64,000 nt of DNA from Comamonas koreensis (GCF_021026195.1 NZ_JAJNCT010000030.1:186001-250000), one strand, 5' to 3'. Positions 19,360 to 28,332 are shown, counted from the stretch's first letter. The notes: a model not told the origin generated them from the letters alone. Translations and numbers: made by a program.

Positions 19360-19773
19360 ATGGGCAACAAACTTTACGTGGGCAACCTGCCTTACTCTTT
19401 CCGTGACAGCGATCTGGAAAGCACTTTCAGCCAGTTCGGTACCGTCTCCAGCGCCAAGGTCATGATGGAACGTGACACCGGCCGTTCCAAGGGCTTCGGC
19501 TTTGTGGAAATGGGTTCGGACGCTGAAGCACAAGCAGCTATCGAAGGCGTGAACGGCCAAGGTTTCGGCGGCCGTAACCTGGTCGTGAACGAAGCACGCC
19601 CCATGGAAGCCCGTCCTCCACGCAGCGGTGGTTTCGGTGGTGGCAACCGTGGCGGCTTCGGCGGCGGTGACCGCGGTGGCTTTGGCGGCGGTGACCGTGG
19701 CGGCTTCGGCGGCGGCGATCGCGGTGGCTTCGGCGGCGGTGGCCGTGGTGGCTACGGTGGCGGCAGCTACTAA
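19360..19773 (+). CDS. RRM RNA-binding protein with glycine-rich tail (first copy)
   Basis: A 137-residue protein starting MGNKLYVGNLPYSF; an earlier in-frame start is rejected because the RRM begins here. A single RNA-recognition motif covers residues 1-80, with RNP2 (KLYVGNLPY) and RNP1 (KGFGFVEM). The tail is an RGG/GFGGGDRG repeat region of about 50 residues, encoded by near-identical 24-bp units. These proteins are RNA chaperones, often cold-induced, in cyanobacteria and betaproteobacteria. A paralogue with the same leader follows 255 bp downstream. Confidence 0.9.
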   Translation: MGNKLYVGNLPYSFRDSDLESTFSQFGTVSSAKVMMERDTGRSKGFGFVEMGSDAEAQAAIEGVNGQGFGGRNLVVNEARPMEARPPRSGGFGGGNRGGFGGGDRGGFGGGDRGGFGGGDRGGFGGGGRGGYGGGSY

Positions 19774-19832
19774 GCACATCAGCGCCAAAACCTCTAAAGG
19801 GTTTTGACGGTTAGATGACGGGTTTTCCCGGA

Positions 19833-19858
19833 AAAAAGGCCTCTTTGAGGCCTTTTTT
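19833..19858. terminator. symmetrical intrinsic terminator between the two RRM genes
   Basis: AAAAAAGGCCTC and GAGGCCTTTTTT form a long perfect stem with a very short loop, with a T-run on either strand. It ends transcription of the first RRM gene and separates the two paralogues. Confidence 0.85.
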
Positions 19859-19985
19859 GCATCTGGTTGCAGCTTCTGCGCCACAACTGAGGGGCAGAAC
19901 TGTGCCATTTTCGGTTTTTATGCCAGAAAATAAAGGATGGAGTCTTCCTCCATTGGGCTACTGCGATGAATGACCGGTGTTTTTC

Positions 19986-20024
19986 GGGACTCCATCGCAT
20001 TATTTAAGAGTTATCAGGAGTCCC
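19986..20024 (+). promoter_or_regulatory. 5' UTR hairpin sequestering the Shine-Dalgarno of the second RRM gene
   Basis: GGGACTCC (19986-19993) is perfectly complementary to GGAGTCCC (20017-20024). The right arm includes most of the AGGAG ribosome site (20016-20020), and the ATG is at 20029. The 23-nt loop is AT-rich. Such a stem would hide the ribosome site when folded and could respond to temperature, or be melted by the RNA-binding product itself. Confidence 0.55.
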
Positions 20025-20028
20025 TCAA

Positions 20029-20646
20029 ATGGGCAACAAGCTTTACGTCGGTAATTTGCCATACCAGGTTCGCGACAACGATCTGGAACAGGCCTTTGGT
20101 CAGTTTGGCAGCGTAACCAGCGCCAAGGTGATGATGGAACGCGACACGGGTCGCTCCAAGGGTTTCGGTTTTGTGGAAATGGGCAGCGATGAAGAAGCCC
20201 AAGCTGCAGTCAACGGTCTGAATGGTCAGCCCCTGGGTGGTCGCAATCTGGTCGTGAACGAAGCACGCCCCATGGAGCCACGTCCTCCCCGCAGCGGCGG
20301 TGGTGGTTTTGGCGGCCCACGCGGTGGTGGCTTTGGCGGCGGCGGCGGTAACCGTGGCGGCTTTGGCGGCGGTGGTGGAGGCTACGGTGGTGGCGGTGGC
20401 TACGGCGGCGGCGGTGGTGGTTACGGCGGTGGCGGCGGCGGAGATCGCGGCGGCTACGGCGGTGGCGGCGGTGGTTATGGCGACCGTGGCGGTCGCGATG
20501 GCGGCGGCGGCCGTGGCGGCAATGACCGTGGCTTTGGTGGTGGTGATCGTGGCGGTGACCGCGATGGCGGCTTCCGCAGCCCCTACGGCAATGGTTCGCG
20601 CAACCGTGGCGGCAACCAAGGCTACGACAACAACGACGACTATTGA
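20029..20646 (+). CDS. RRM RNA-binding protein with long glycine-rich tail (second copy)
   Basis: A 205-residue paralogue of the gene at 19360. The RRM covers residues 1-80 (KLYVGNLPYQ, KGFGFVEMGS) and is about 75% identical by eye to the first copy. The tail is longer and more disordered: GGGGYGGGGGYGGG-type runs, then RGG-rich sequence and an asparagine/aspartate end (QGYDNNDDY). RGG tails bind RNA and can promote condensates. The shared leader and high identity suggest a recent tandem duplication. Confidence 0.9.
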   Translation: MGNKLYVGNLPYQVRDNDLEQAFGQFGSVTSAKVMMERDTGRSKGFGFVEMGSDEEAQAAVNGLNGQPLGGRNLVVNEARPMEPRPPRSGGGGFGGPRGGGFGGGGGNRGGFGGGGGGYGGGGGYGGGGGGYGGGGGGDRGGYGGGGGGYGDRGGRDGGGGRGGNDRGFGGGDRGGDRDGGFRSPYGNGSRNRGGNQGYDNNDDY

Positions 20647-20687
20647 TATCTGCAGGCGCACACCAGCGGTGTGCCTCTAGCAACGAC

Positions 20688-20710
20688 AAAGCCCCGCCAG
20701 GGGCTTTTTT
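20688..20710 (+). terminator. intrinsic terminator after the second RRM gene
   Basis: AAAGCCCC and GGGGCTTT flank a short GCCA loop, followed by TTTT, 42 bp after the stop codon at 20646. Confidence 0.85.
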
Positions 20711-20731
20711 CATGCCTGGCCCAGACTTAAT

Positions 20732-21553
20732 TCAGTCCTGGCCGGGTGGCAGCTCATGCACCTGTTCGCGATGGCGGTGCTTGCGCGGGCGGTTGGCCAA
20801 CGCGCGGTCATACAGCGCATTGGGCAGGCAGCGTAACAGCCTGGCCACCCAGCCCATCTGCCAGGGGATGACGGCATAGCTGCGCGCCTTGGCAATCACC
20901 CCAAAGGCCTTGTCGGCAAAGGCCTCGGGCTGCATCAGGAAGGGCATGCCGTAGCGGTTGTGGCTGGTGAGCGGCGTGGCCACAAAGCCCGGGCAGATGG
21001 TGACCACCTGCACGCCGCTGCGCTGGAGTTCCACCCGCAGGCTCTCGCAGTAGCTGATGACCGCCGCCTTGCTGGCGCAATAGGCGCCGTGGCCAGGCAG
21101 ACCGCGTATGCCGGCCACGCTGGCAATACCGACCAGCTTGCCGCTGCCGCGCGCCTGCATGGGCCGCACAAAGGCATGGAAGGTCGCAGCCATGCCGATC
21201 ACATTGGTGGCATAGGTCTGGGCCATGACATCCAGGTCCTCGCGCTCGGCCGTGTCGATGCCGTAGCTCACCCCGGCATTGGCCACCACCACATCGGGCA
21301 GGCCCTGCTGCTGCAGGCACTGTGCGCAAGCGGCGATGATCTGGTCCTGGTCGGCCACATCGGCGACATAGATGGCGTAGCGGTTGTCATCCATGCCTTG
21401 GGCCTGCGCCCAGGCATGCATCACGGTGCTGCGGCGCGCCACCATGGCCAGGCGGTAACCGGCCTGGTAATAGCGCCAGGCCAGTGCCTGGCCGATACCG
21501 CTGGAGGCGCCGGTGATCAGCACCAGCGGTGCGTTGCTCAGAGGGCTGGACAT
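20732..21553 (-). CDS. SDR family NAD(P)-dependent oxidoreductase
   Basis: A 273-residue short-chain dehydrogenase. The cofactor-binding TGASSGIGQALA is at residues 14-25, NAGVSYG at about 95, and the catalytic Tyr-x-x-x-Lys is YCASK near residue 163, with the catalytic Ser in SVAG about 13 residues earlier. The substrate is not evident. It sits next to lptC-kdsC-kdsD on the same strand, with a 7-bp gap to lptC, so it may be at the end of that operon without necessarily sharing the pathway. Confidence 0.87.
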   Translation of the reverse strand: MSSPLSNAPLVLITGASSGIGQALAWRYYQAGYRLAMVARRSTVMHAWAQAQGMDDNRYAIYVADVADQDQIIAACAQCLQQQGLPDVVVANAGVSYGIDTAEREDLDVMAQTYATNVIGMAATFHAFVRPMQARGSGKLVGIASVAGIRGLPGHGAYCASKAAVISYCESLRVELQRSGVQVVTICPGFVATPLTSHNRYGMPFLMQPEAFADKAFGVIAKARSYAVIPWQMGWVARLLRCLPNALYDRALANRPRKHRHREQVHELPPGQD

Positions 21554-21560
21554 CTGGCGC

Positions 21561-22160
21561 TCAGCGTGCGGGCTGGAGCACGCCCTTGACCCGGCCCTTG
21601 AGCTCTGCCACCTGGGTGATGTTGTTGAAGACCATGGAATCGGCCGTGAAGCGGTCCTGGCCCCGGATGATCTCGACCGGCTTGTTGGAGCTCACCCGCT
21701 CTTCATTGACGAAAGCATGCAGAAACTCGCCCCGGAACTCCATCTGCGGCGCGTCGGGCTTGTTGCTGGTGCGCACCACCTTGGCATTGCCGAACAGTTG
21801 CACTTCCGAGCCATCGGCATTGGACAGCGCGCGGTTGGCGGTGGCCACGGTGACCGAGCCATCCAGGCGTATGGCGCGCATCGTGGCGGCGTCGATCTCC
21901 AGGGTGTCGGTGTCCATGAAGTGGCGCATCTTCTTGCCCTGGATCTCGCTGGTCAGCACGCCGGTGCCATCGAAGCTGCGCACCGAAAAGTCGTTCATGT
22001 AGTAATCCACCTCGTGGCCGGGCACCACCGCCTCGCGCACGCTCTGGGGTTTGGGGGCATTGCGCACCAGCCACCAGGTGCCCAGCGCCAGCAGGCCCAT
22101 CAGGATCACCGGCAGGTAGATGGACGACAGGTCCATAAAGCGTCGCACGCGAGATTTCAT
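21561..22160 (-). CDS. lptC: LPS export ABC transporter periplasmic protein LptC
   Basis: A 199-residue protein with one N-terminal membrane helix (about residues 13-31) and a periplasmic beta-jellyroll domain containing DYYMNDFSVRSFDGTG and MRHFMDTDTLEID, as in LptC. LptC connects the LptBFG pump to the LptA bridge that carries lipopolysaccharide to the outer membrane. The ATG at 22160 overlaps the kdsC stop (ATGA). The order kdsD-kdsC-lptC is conserved in proteobacteria and links Kdo synthesis with LPS export. Confidence 0.92.
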   Translation of the reverse strand: MKSRVRRFMDLSSIYLPVILMGLLALGTWWLVRNAPKPQSVREAVVPGHEVDYYMNDFSVRSFDGTGVLTSEIQGKKMRHFMDTDTLEIDAATMRAIRLDGSVTVATANRALSNADGSEVQLFGNAKVVRTSNKPDAPQMEFRGEFLHAFVNEERVSSNKPVEIIRGQDRFTADSMVFNNITQVAELKGRVKGVLQPAR

Positions 22161-22729
22161 TGTCCGTACCGATCTAGCAGGTTCACATAGGCGCCGCAGG
22201 CGGCCAGCACGGCATCGCACAGTTCGCGCGCCGCACCGGCACCGCCTTGGCGGCTCGTCACCCAGTGTGCCACGCCCAGCACTTCGGGGTGGGCGTTGGC
22301 GGGGGCGCAGGCCAGCTGGCAGCGGCGCAGCACTGGCAGATCCGGCCAGTCATCGCCAATGGCCGCCGCCTGGTGCCAGTCCAGGCCCAGGGCCTGCAGC
22401 ATGGCCTGGGCGGCGGGCAGCTTGTCCTCGGTGCCATAGCGCACATGCGCGATGCCCAGCGCCGCCAGGCGGTGGCGCAGCGGTGCCGAATCGCGCCCGG
22501 TGATGACGGCCGGCACAATGCCCGCCTCACGCAGCATCTTGAGGCCATGGCCGTCGAGCGTGTGGAAGCGCTTGAGCGTCTCGCCCTGCTCGCTGATGTA
22601 GAGGCCGCCATCGGTGAGGACGCCATCCACATCGAAAAACACAATCTTGATGCCCTGGGCGCGCAGCAGCAGCTCGGCAGGCCACTGCTGGGCGGGGCGG
22701 ATGGGGGGCAAGGTCAGGGTGCTGGCCAT
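22157..22729 (-). CDS. kdsC: 3-deoxy-D-manno-octulosonate 8-phosphate phosphatase KdsC
   Basis: A 190-residue HAD-superfamily phosphatase without a cap domain. Motif I is FFDVDGVLTDGGLYIS at about residues 31-46, motif II includes AVITGRDSAPLRHR, and motif IV is IGDDWPDLPVL. It releases phosphate from Kdo-8-phosphate in the cytoplasm. Its start overlaps the kdsD stop by one base, and its end overlaps lptC, so the three are tightly coupled. Confidence 0.93.
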   Translation of the reverse strand: MASTLTLPPIRPAQQWPAELLLRAQGIKIVFFDVDGVLTDGGLYISEQGETLKRFHTLDGHGLKMLREAGIVPAVITGRDSAPLRHRLAALGIAHVRYGTEDKLPAAQAMLQALGLDWHQAAAIGDDWPDLPVLRRCQLACAPANAHPEVLGVAHWVTSRQGGAGAARELCDAVLAACGAYVNLLDRYGQ

Positions 22730-23727
22730 CAGATCACCTTGGCCCGCATCAGATCACCCACATGCACGATGCCCACCAGGTGCTGGTCGGCATCGGTCAC
22801 CAGCACGCTGGTGATGCGGTGGGCCTCCATCATCGCGGCGGCATCGGCAGCCAGTGCGTCGGGCGATATCTGGCGCGGCGTGGCATGCATCACCTCGGCA
22901 GCGGTCAGGCCACGCAGTTCGGCACCGGCCTCAATGCGGCGGCGCAGATCGCCATCGGTGAACACGCCTTGCAGCAGGCCATTCGCATCGACGATGGCAG
23001 CGGCCCCCATGCCCTTGGCGCTCATCTCACGCATCAGGTCGCTGAAGCTGGCGCTCGGCAACACCGTCGGCAGTTCAGCGCCGCTGCGCATCACGTCGGC
23101 CACATGTGTGAGCAGGCGCCGGCCCAGCGCGCCACCGGGGTGGGAGCGGGCAAAATCCTCGGCCTTGAAGCCGCGCGCATCGAGCAGCGCCACGGCCAGG
23201 GCATCGCCCATCGCCATTTGCGCGGTGGTGCTGGCCGTGGGGGCCAGGTTCAGCGGGCAGGCTTCCTTGTCGACCTGGGTGTTGAGCACCCAGTCGGCAT
23301 GGCGGGCCATCGAGGACTGCAGGTTGCCCGTCATCGCCACCACGGGCACGCCCAGGCGCTTGAGCACTGGCAGCAGCACGGAAATCTCGCCACTCTCACC
23401 GCTGTTGGAGATGGCCAGCACCAGGTCCTGGCCCGTCACCATGCCCAGATCGCCATGGCTGGCCTCGCCCGGATGCACAAAAAAGGCCGGCGTGCCGGTC
23501 GATGCCAGGGTGGCGGCAATCTTGCGCCCCACATGCCCGCTCTTGCCCATGCCGGTGACCACCACGCGCCCGGGGATGTCCAGCATGCGCTGCACGACCT
23601 GGACAAAGTTGTCGTCCAGCCGCTGCGTCAGTGCCGCAATGGCCTCGGCCTCAATCGCAAAGGTAGACGCCGCCAGGCGCAGAATCTGCGCCGCTTCAAC
23701 GGGGCGCTTGGGCTGTAGGGTGCTCAT
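22729..23727 (-). CDS. kdsD: arabinose-5-phosphate isomerase KdsD
   Basis: A 332-residue enzyme, started at the ATG at 23727. The SIS sugar-isomerase domain covers about residues 30-180 ([21 protein letters not shown], with a typical [19 protein letters not shown]). Two CBS domains follow from about residue 205 to the end. It interconverts ribulose-5-phosphate and arabinose-5-phosphate, the first step to Kdo. It heads the kdsD-kdsC-lptC operon. Confidence 0.93.
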   Translation of the reverse strand: MSTLQPKRPVEAAQILRLAASTFAIEAEAIAALTQRLDDNFVQVVQRMLDIPGRVVVTGMGKSGHVGRKIAATLASTGTPAFFVHPGEASHGDLGMVTGQDLVLAISNSGESGEISVLLPVLKRLGVPVVAMTGNLQSSMARHADWVLNTQVDKEACPLNLAPTASTTAQMAMGDALAVALLDARGFKAEDFARSHPGGALGRRLLTHVADVMRSGAELPTVLPSASFSDLMREMSAKGMGAAAIVDANGLLQGVFTDGDLRRRIEAGAELRGLTAAEVMHATPRQISPDALAADAAAMMEAHRITSVLVTDADQHLVGIVHVGDLMRAKVI

Positions 23728-23855
23728 GGAGGCTGATTTTATCGGAGCGCCCGCGCCCGGTCGGCTACAGGTCATTGTTAACAAGGCCAGCCCCTACGGC
23801 CACAGCCTGGCCACTTGCACTACCATGGCGGGTCTTCCCCTCTGCGACCCCCACC

Positions 23856-24410
23856 ATGCACGCTCCTGACGTCAACGCCTTTTTGCGTCACCACATCCGC
23901 ACCGTTCCCGACTGGCCAGCGCCGGGCGTGCAGTTCCGGGACATCACCCCGCTGCTGCAGAACCCGCAGGTCTTTCATGTGCTGATCGACGCCTTTGTGC
24001 ACCGCTACATGTCGCGCGACATGCGCCCCGATGTGGTGGCCGGGCTCGATGCGCGCGGCTTCATCCTCGGCGCCGTCATCGCCTACCAGCTCAAGGTGGG
24101 CTTTGTGCCGATCCGCAAAAAGGGCAAGCTGCCCTTCACCACGGTAGAGGAGACCTATGAGCTCGAATACGGCAGCGCCACCGTGGAGCTGCATGCCGAC
24201 GCCGTCAAGCCTGGCGACAAGGTGCTGCTGGTTGACGACCTGATTGCCACTGGCGGCACGATGATGGCCGGCAAGAACCTGCTGGAGAAGCTGGGCGCCC
24301 ATGTGATGGAAGGCGCCGCGATTGTCGACCTGCCCGAGCTGGGCGGCTCCAAGCGGCTGACCGACGCCGGTCTGCCGCTGTTTACCTTGGTGGATTTCGC
24401 GGGGCACTAA
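23856..24410 (+). CDS. apt: adenine phosphoribosyltransferase
   Basis: A 184-residue purine-salvage enzyme that makes AMP from adenine and PRPP. The start is the ATG at 23856; an earlier in-frame start overlaps kdsD. Signatures include [12 protein letters not shown] near the N-terminus, [11 protein letters not shown], and the PRPP-binding [14 protein letters not shown] at about residues 125-138. It is divergent from kdsD with a 128-bp gap. Confidence 0.94.
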   Translation: MHAPDVNAFLRHHIRTVPDWPAPGVQFRDITPLLQNPQVFHVLIDAFVHRYMSRDMRPDVVAGLDARGFILGAVIAYQLKVGFVPIRKKGKLPFTTVEETYELEYGSATVELHADAVKPGDKVLLVDDLIATGGTMMAGKNLLEKLGAHVMEGAAIVDLPELGGSKRLTDAGLPLFTLVDFAGH

Positions 24411-24429
24411 GCCCAGGGCCAACAGCTGC

Positions 24430-25233
24430 TCAGTGCAGATCGCCGTACTGGGTATTGCTCAGGCCGCCAAAGCTGGTGTCAGCCGTGGGTGCGGGTGCAC
24501 CACCGCGTTGCGCGGCTTCACGGGCGATCTGGGCATTGTGCGCGGCGCTGCGGGCGGGCGGCACAATGGGCGCGGGCCGAGGCGCTGCACTGGTGGCAGC
24601 GCGGCGGGCGGGCGATGCCCCATCCAAGGCTGGTACCGGGTTCATCGCCGCTTGCAGCAAGGCTTTCTTGAAAGCGGCAATTTCGGCTTCATCGACCGGG
24701 TCCATGCCCAGCGGCACGGGCACCACCGCCGGCTGGGGCGCGGCAACGCCACTGGCGGCTTTGCTGCTGACCACACCCAGCTGGGCATTGAGGCGCCAGT
24801 ACACCGAGGTGATGACGATCTCGAAGCGGGTCTTGGCCGAATAGGCGATCAGCGCCTCGATCTGGGTGAGCTTGTCGGGCGAGGCGCAGTGCTCCTGGGC
24901 CAGATCCACCATCACAATGAACTGCGTGGCGCGCTTGTCCAGTGCCAGCACCTTGAATTTATAACCTGCCGACAGAATGCCCGAGCGCACCATGGATTCG
25001 CGCACGGCCGAATACACCATCTCGCGGCGGGCCGAGCGCTCACCGGGGCGCGGCGCGGCACTGTCGTGCTGGGGTGCGGCCGCCATGGGCCTGGCGGACA
25101 CCAAGGGGCTCTGGGCGGACAGCATATCGTGCTGACCCATGCCCAGCGGCTCGGCAAACATGGTCTGCGGCCCCAAGGGCGCAAAGGCCGATTTTTTTTC
25201 TGGTCGACTGAACCATTTGGCAAATATAGACAT
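24430..25233 (-). CDS. conserved-looking hypothetical protein
   Basis: A 267-residue protein that I do not recognise. The central part (about residues 70-170) looks like a folded alpha/beta domain, including REMVYSAVRESMVRSGILS and KVLALDKRATQFIVMVDLAQ. Both ends are low-complexity and rich in Ala, Pro and Ser, so probably disordered. There is no signal peptide or membrane helix. Codon use matches neighbouring core genes, which supports it being real. It is convergent with apt. Confidence 0.65.
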   Translation of the reverse strand: MSIFAKWFSRPEKKSAFAPLGPQTMFAEPLGMGQHDMLSAQSPLVSARPMAAAPQHDSAAPRPGERSARREMVYSAVRESMVRSGILSAGYKFKVLALDKRATQFIVMVDLAQEHCASPDKLTQIEALIAYSAKTRFEIVITSVYWRLNAQLGVVSSKAASGVAAPQPAVVPVPLGMDPVDEAEIAAFKKALLQAAMNPVPALDGASPARRAATSAAPRPAPIVPPARSAAHNAQIAREAAQRGGAPAPTADTSFGGLSNTQYGDLH

Positions 25234-25365
25234 GCCACTCCCTACCCTGATCAGAATGCAAAACGGTCACCCGTTTCACCATGCAACAGGCATTTGTAAT
25301 TGTAGGGACGGAGTATTGCATACACTTGTCAGAAAAGCGCGTGCCGTTTGACACATACCAAGCTT

Positions 25366-25842
25366 TTATGTTGTGGCAACGCGGCGTTTTCGGTTGCCCA
25401 GGCGCTTGGCCAGCACCGATCCGGCCGCCATCGCCAGTGCCACGGCCACGGTGGGCTGGCGGTTACACAATTCGGTAAAGCGGATACTCGACAGCCCCCA
25501 GAGGCGGCAACCGGCCACCGCCTGCACGGTGGCATTGCGCGGCTGGTGCGAGAAGAACGCGCCTTCGCCGACAATGGAGCCCGCGCCGACGATGGCCAGG
25601 CGAATGCGCTGCTTTTCGTCCTCGAAATGCACGCTGAGGCTGCCGCTTTCGACGAAAAACAGGGTGCGCTCCTGCGTGCCCTGCTGAAACAGCACCTGCG
25701 ATGCCGCCAGCTGGGTCTGCGTCAGATAAGGGGCCAGGATCTCCCACTGCGCTGCCGTCAGCGGGTTGATCATGCTTTCCTCATCCTGGCAATTGTGGAT
25801 GGCTGTCACCAGGGGCTTGATGTCATTGGCGCTACTGAACAT
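25366..25842 (-). CDS. cyclic nucleotide-binding domain protein (Crp/Fnr-like, no HTH)
   Basis: A 158-residue protein taken from the ATG at 25842, which has a strong GGAGGAGGA ribosome site 5 nt upstream. A cNMP-binding beta-barrel covers about residues 45-135, with the phosphate-binding-cassette-like GSIVGEGAFFSHQPRNATVQ. No C-terminal helix-turn-helix follows, so it is unlikely to bind DNA like Crp. It may be a stand-alone sensor or protein partner. The ligand is not known. Confidence 0.78.
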   Translation of the reverse strand: MFSSANDIKPLVTAIHNCQDEESMINPLTAAQWEILAPYLTQTQLAASQVLFQQGTQERTLFFVESGSLSVHFEDEKQRIRLAIVGAGSIVGEGAFFSHQPRNATVQAVAGCRLWGLSSIRFTELCNRQPTVAVALAMAAGSVLAKRLGNRKRRVATT

Positions 25843-26032
25843 GAAATCCTCCTCCGCAATCCTGGCGGTGGATCCACCAGTGATCTTTCGAAATTCGTAA
25901 TCCAAGAAATCTACCCTAGCGGCTGCACAATGGCTGAGCGGCAGGACAAAAATTTGTAAGCAGTATCGTCCAGCCCACAATTCCTGACCAAGCAAGCCGC
26001 CCCTCCTTCTCTCCCAGACGTATTTTGATTCC

Positions 26033-26959
26033 ATGCAAGCATTACTAGAGGCCATCGCCACCATGCCCGCGAGCCAGCAGGCGCAACGCCTCTTCCATGG
26101 CCGAGGCGGCCTGTTTCCGGGCTGCGAACACCTGTCGCTGGACCTGTACCCACCCGCAGTGGTGCTGACCAGCTTTGCGCCGCTGGCCGATGAGGCGCTG
26201 CAAAGCGTGGGGGATGCGCTGCAGCAGCGCTGGCAGCAGTTGTACCCGGGCGAGCCGCTGACCTGGGTCTACCAGTGCCGGGCGCTGGGTGCAGCCGAGA
26301 CCCGCCTGGTCCAGGGGAGCCTGCCCGAGCCCCATACCGTGCAGGAAGACGATGCCCGCTACCAGGTGCATGTGCTGCGCGGGCAGAACCACGGCCTGTT
26401 TCTGGACATGGCCGAAGGCCGGCGCTGGGTGCGCCAGTTCATTGCGCGCCAGCCGGATCCGGAGCGTTGCACCGTGCTCAATATGTTTGCCTACACCTGC
26501 GCGTTCTCGGTGGCGGCATTGCAAGCGGGCGCCGGCCAGGTGGTCAATATTGATATGAGCAAGGCCGCGCTGGCCAGCGGCCAGCAAAACCACCGGCTTA
26601 ACCAGCTGGCGGGCGGCCAGTTCTGGGGCCATGACATTTTCAGCAGCTGGGGCAAGATCACCCGCACCGGGCCTTACCAGCTGGTGATCATGGACCCGCC
26701 CAGCTACCAAAAGGGCAGCTTTGTCGCCACCAAGGATTACGCGCGCCTGATCAAGCGCTTGCCCGATCTGCTGGCGCCCGGCGGCTTTGCGCTGCTCTGC
26801 CTGAACGCCCCTGAGCTCCCGCTGGCCTTCTTGCAAGACCAGATGGCCGAGCTGGCGCCGGAGCTGGAGTTCATCGAACAGGTGGCCAACCCCGCGATCT
26901 TTGCCGATGTCTCGCCCGACCGGGCGCTCAAGGTGCTGGCCTACCGCATGCCCAGCTGA
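26033..26959 (+). CDS. class I SAM-dependent methyltransferase (RlmI/RlmK-like)
   Basis: A 308-residue protein with a Rossmann methyltransferase domain from about residue 115. Motif I is VLNMFAYTCAFSVAALQAGA, the acidic loop NIDMSKAAL binds the SAM ribose, and motif IV is IMDPPSYQKGSF, an NPPY-type sequence found in RNA methyltransferases. The layout matches the catalytic half of RlmI/RlmK-type 23S rRNA methyltransferases. The exact target base cannot be assigned. It diverges from the cyclic-nucleotide-binding gene across a 190-bp gap. Confidence 0.8.
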   Translation: MQALLEAIATMPASQQAQRLFHGRGGLFPGCEHLSLDLYPPAVVLTSFAPLADEALQSVGDALQQRWQQLYPGEPLTWVYQCRALGAAETRLVQGSLPEPHTVQEDDARYQVHVLRGQNHGLFLDMAEGRRWVRQFIARQPDPERCTVLNMFAYTCAFSVAALQAGAGQVVNIDMSKAALASGQQNHRLNQLAGGQFWGHDIFSSWGKITRTGPYQLVIMDPPSYQKGSFVATKDYARLIKRLPDLLAPGGFALLCLNAPELPLAFLQDQMAELAPELEFIEQVANPAIFADVSPDRALKVLAYRMPS

Positions 26960-26982
26960 GGCTGGGCCGCTGTTTCAGCGGT

Positions 26983-27471
26983 TCAGTCGATGACGACCAG
27001 CTTGCCGCGCATAGGCTCGGCATGGGTGGGAAAGGAGCAGAAGTAGGTGTAGTCCTCGCCCTGGCTCAGGCGCTCGACCGGGAAGCTCACCGAGGCATGC
27101 TCGCCACCCGACAGCATCTGGGTGGCAGCCAGCACGCGGGCATCGCCCCGGCTGAGCCAGGCGCGCTCGGGGCCGGAGCGCTGGCCTTCGCGGATCACCG
27201 CCTCGGTGTCCTGGCTGCGCGTCAACACCCAGTTGTGGCCCGCTTCCTGCCAAGGCTTTTTGCCGGTGTGCAGCAGATGCACGGTGAACTGCACGCAGCG
27301 CTTGCTCACACGCAGCTCGGTCAGGTCAAACTTTTTGCCGGGCTGGCCTTGTACATGGGCCTCACAGACCAGTGCCGGCGCCGATTCGGGCGCAGCGGGC
27401 TGCGCGAAGGCGGTGCTGCTGGCGCCCAGGGTGGCGGCGCAAAGGGCGAGGTGGTGCAGAGAGATCTTCAT
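26983..27471 (-). CDS. azurin (periplasmic blue copper protein)
   Basis: A 162-residue protein with a signal peptide (about residues 1-23, ending AFA). The type-1 copper ligands of azurin are present: His79 (GHNWVL), Cys145, His150 and Met154 (CSFPTHAEPM). The structural disulfide cysteines are Cys36 and Cys59. Azurin shuttles electrons in the periplasm, classically to nitrite reductase or cytochrome oxidase. No partner oxidoreductase is adjacent. It is convergent with the methyltransferase gene. Confidence 0.93.
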   Translation of the reverse strand: MKISLHHLALCAATLGASSTAFAQPAAPESAPALVCEAHVQGQPGKKFDLTELRVSKRCVQFTVHLLHTGKKPWQEAGHNWVLTRSQDTEAVIREGQRSGPERAWLSRGDARVLAATQMLSGGEHASVSFPVERLSQGEDYTYFCSFPTHAEPMRGKLVVID

Positions 27472-27534
27472 GGTTGGTCGCTTGGGTCGTTGATAAAGAG
27501 GGAATCGGCGCTGGGGCGGTGCATGCCTAGCCCT

Positions 27535-28332
27535 TCAGGCCAGCAGGCCATCCACCATCACCTGCGGAATGCCGCGCGAGCAGGGCTCGACACGGGCCTG
27601 CACGCCATAGACACGGGCCAGCAGCGCGGGGTTGATCGCATCGCTGGGCAGGCCATCGGCCTGCAGCTCGCCGTTCTGCAGCACCAGCACGCGGTCGGCA
27701 TGGCGCAGCGCCAGGCCCAGGTCATGCAGCACCACCAGGGTGACCATGCCGCTGCGCCGGGTCTGCTCACCCACCAGCGCCATCACATGGAACTGGTGGT
27801 TCAGGTCCAGCGCCGACAGCGGCTCATCGAGCATCAGCACCTGGGGCTGGCGGATCAGCGCCTGCGCCAGGCCGGCCAGCTGCGCCTGGCCGCCCGATAG
27901 CTCATCGAGGTGGCGCATCGCCAGGTGGTCGATGCCCAGTTGCTGCAGCACAGCAGCGCATTGCATGACCGCATCCTGGGCCGGCTCGGCGCCTGCATGC
28001 AGGCTGTGGGGCGAGGCCTTGCGCGCCGCCATCAGCGATTCGATCACGCGCAAATGCACCGCCGCCGGCAAGGCCTGGGGCTGGTAGACCACGCGCCGGG
28101 CGCGCTCAGCCAGGCTGGCCTGGTCCAGCGGCTGCCCTTGCAAGCGCACCTGGCCGCTGGCACGGGTCAGCCCCGCCAGCGCCCGCAAAAAGGTCGATTT
28201 GCCACTGCCATTGGGGCCCAGCACCACGGTGACCGTGCCCGGCTGCAGATCGGCCACCGACAACGAAGGAATGACGACGCGCCGGCCATAGGCCACATGC
28301 AGTCCGCTGATCTGCAAACCGCCGCCGCTCAT
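27535..28332 (-). CDS. iron/siderophore ABC transporter ATP-binding protein
   Basis: A 265-residue ATPase of the FecE/BtuD/HmuV type. Walker A is VLGPNGSGKSTFL at about residues 36-48, the signature is LSGGQAQLAGLAQAL, and Walker B is VLMLDEPLSALDL. Its start overlaps the permease stop by 4 nt. It powers import by the upstream permease and binding protein. The Fur box before the operon indicates iron, a siderophore or heme as substrate. Confidence 0.9.
   Translation of the reverse strand: MSGGGLQISGLHVAYGRRVVIPSLSVADLQPGTVTVVLGPNGSGKSTFLRALAGLTRASGQVRLQGQPLDQASLAERARRVVYQPQALPAAVHLRVIESLMAARKASPHSLHAGAEPAQDAVMQCAAVLQQLGIDHLAMRHLDELSGGQAQLAGLAQALIRQPQVLMLDEPLSALDLNHQFHVMALVGEQTRRSGMVTLVVLHDLGLALRHADRVLVLQNGELQADGLPSDAINPALLARVYGVQARVEPCSRGIPQVMVDGLLA

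Noticed and set aside
19630-20640. Dense repeats resembling a CRISPR-like or satellite array
   Set aside because: The repeats are in frame and encode glycine-rich tails of RRM proteins, with no unique spacers.
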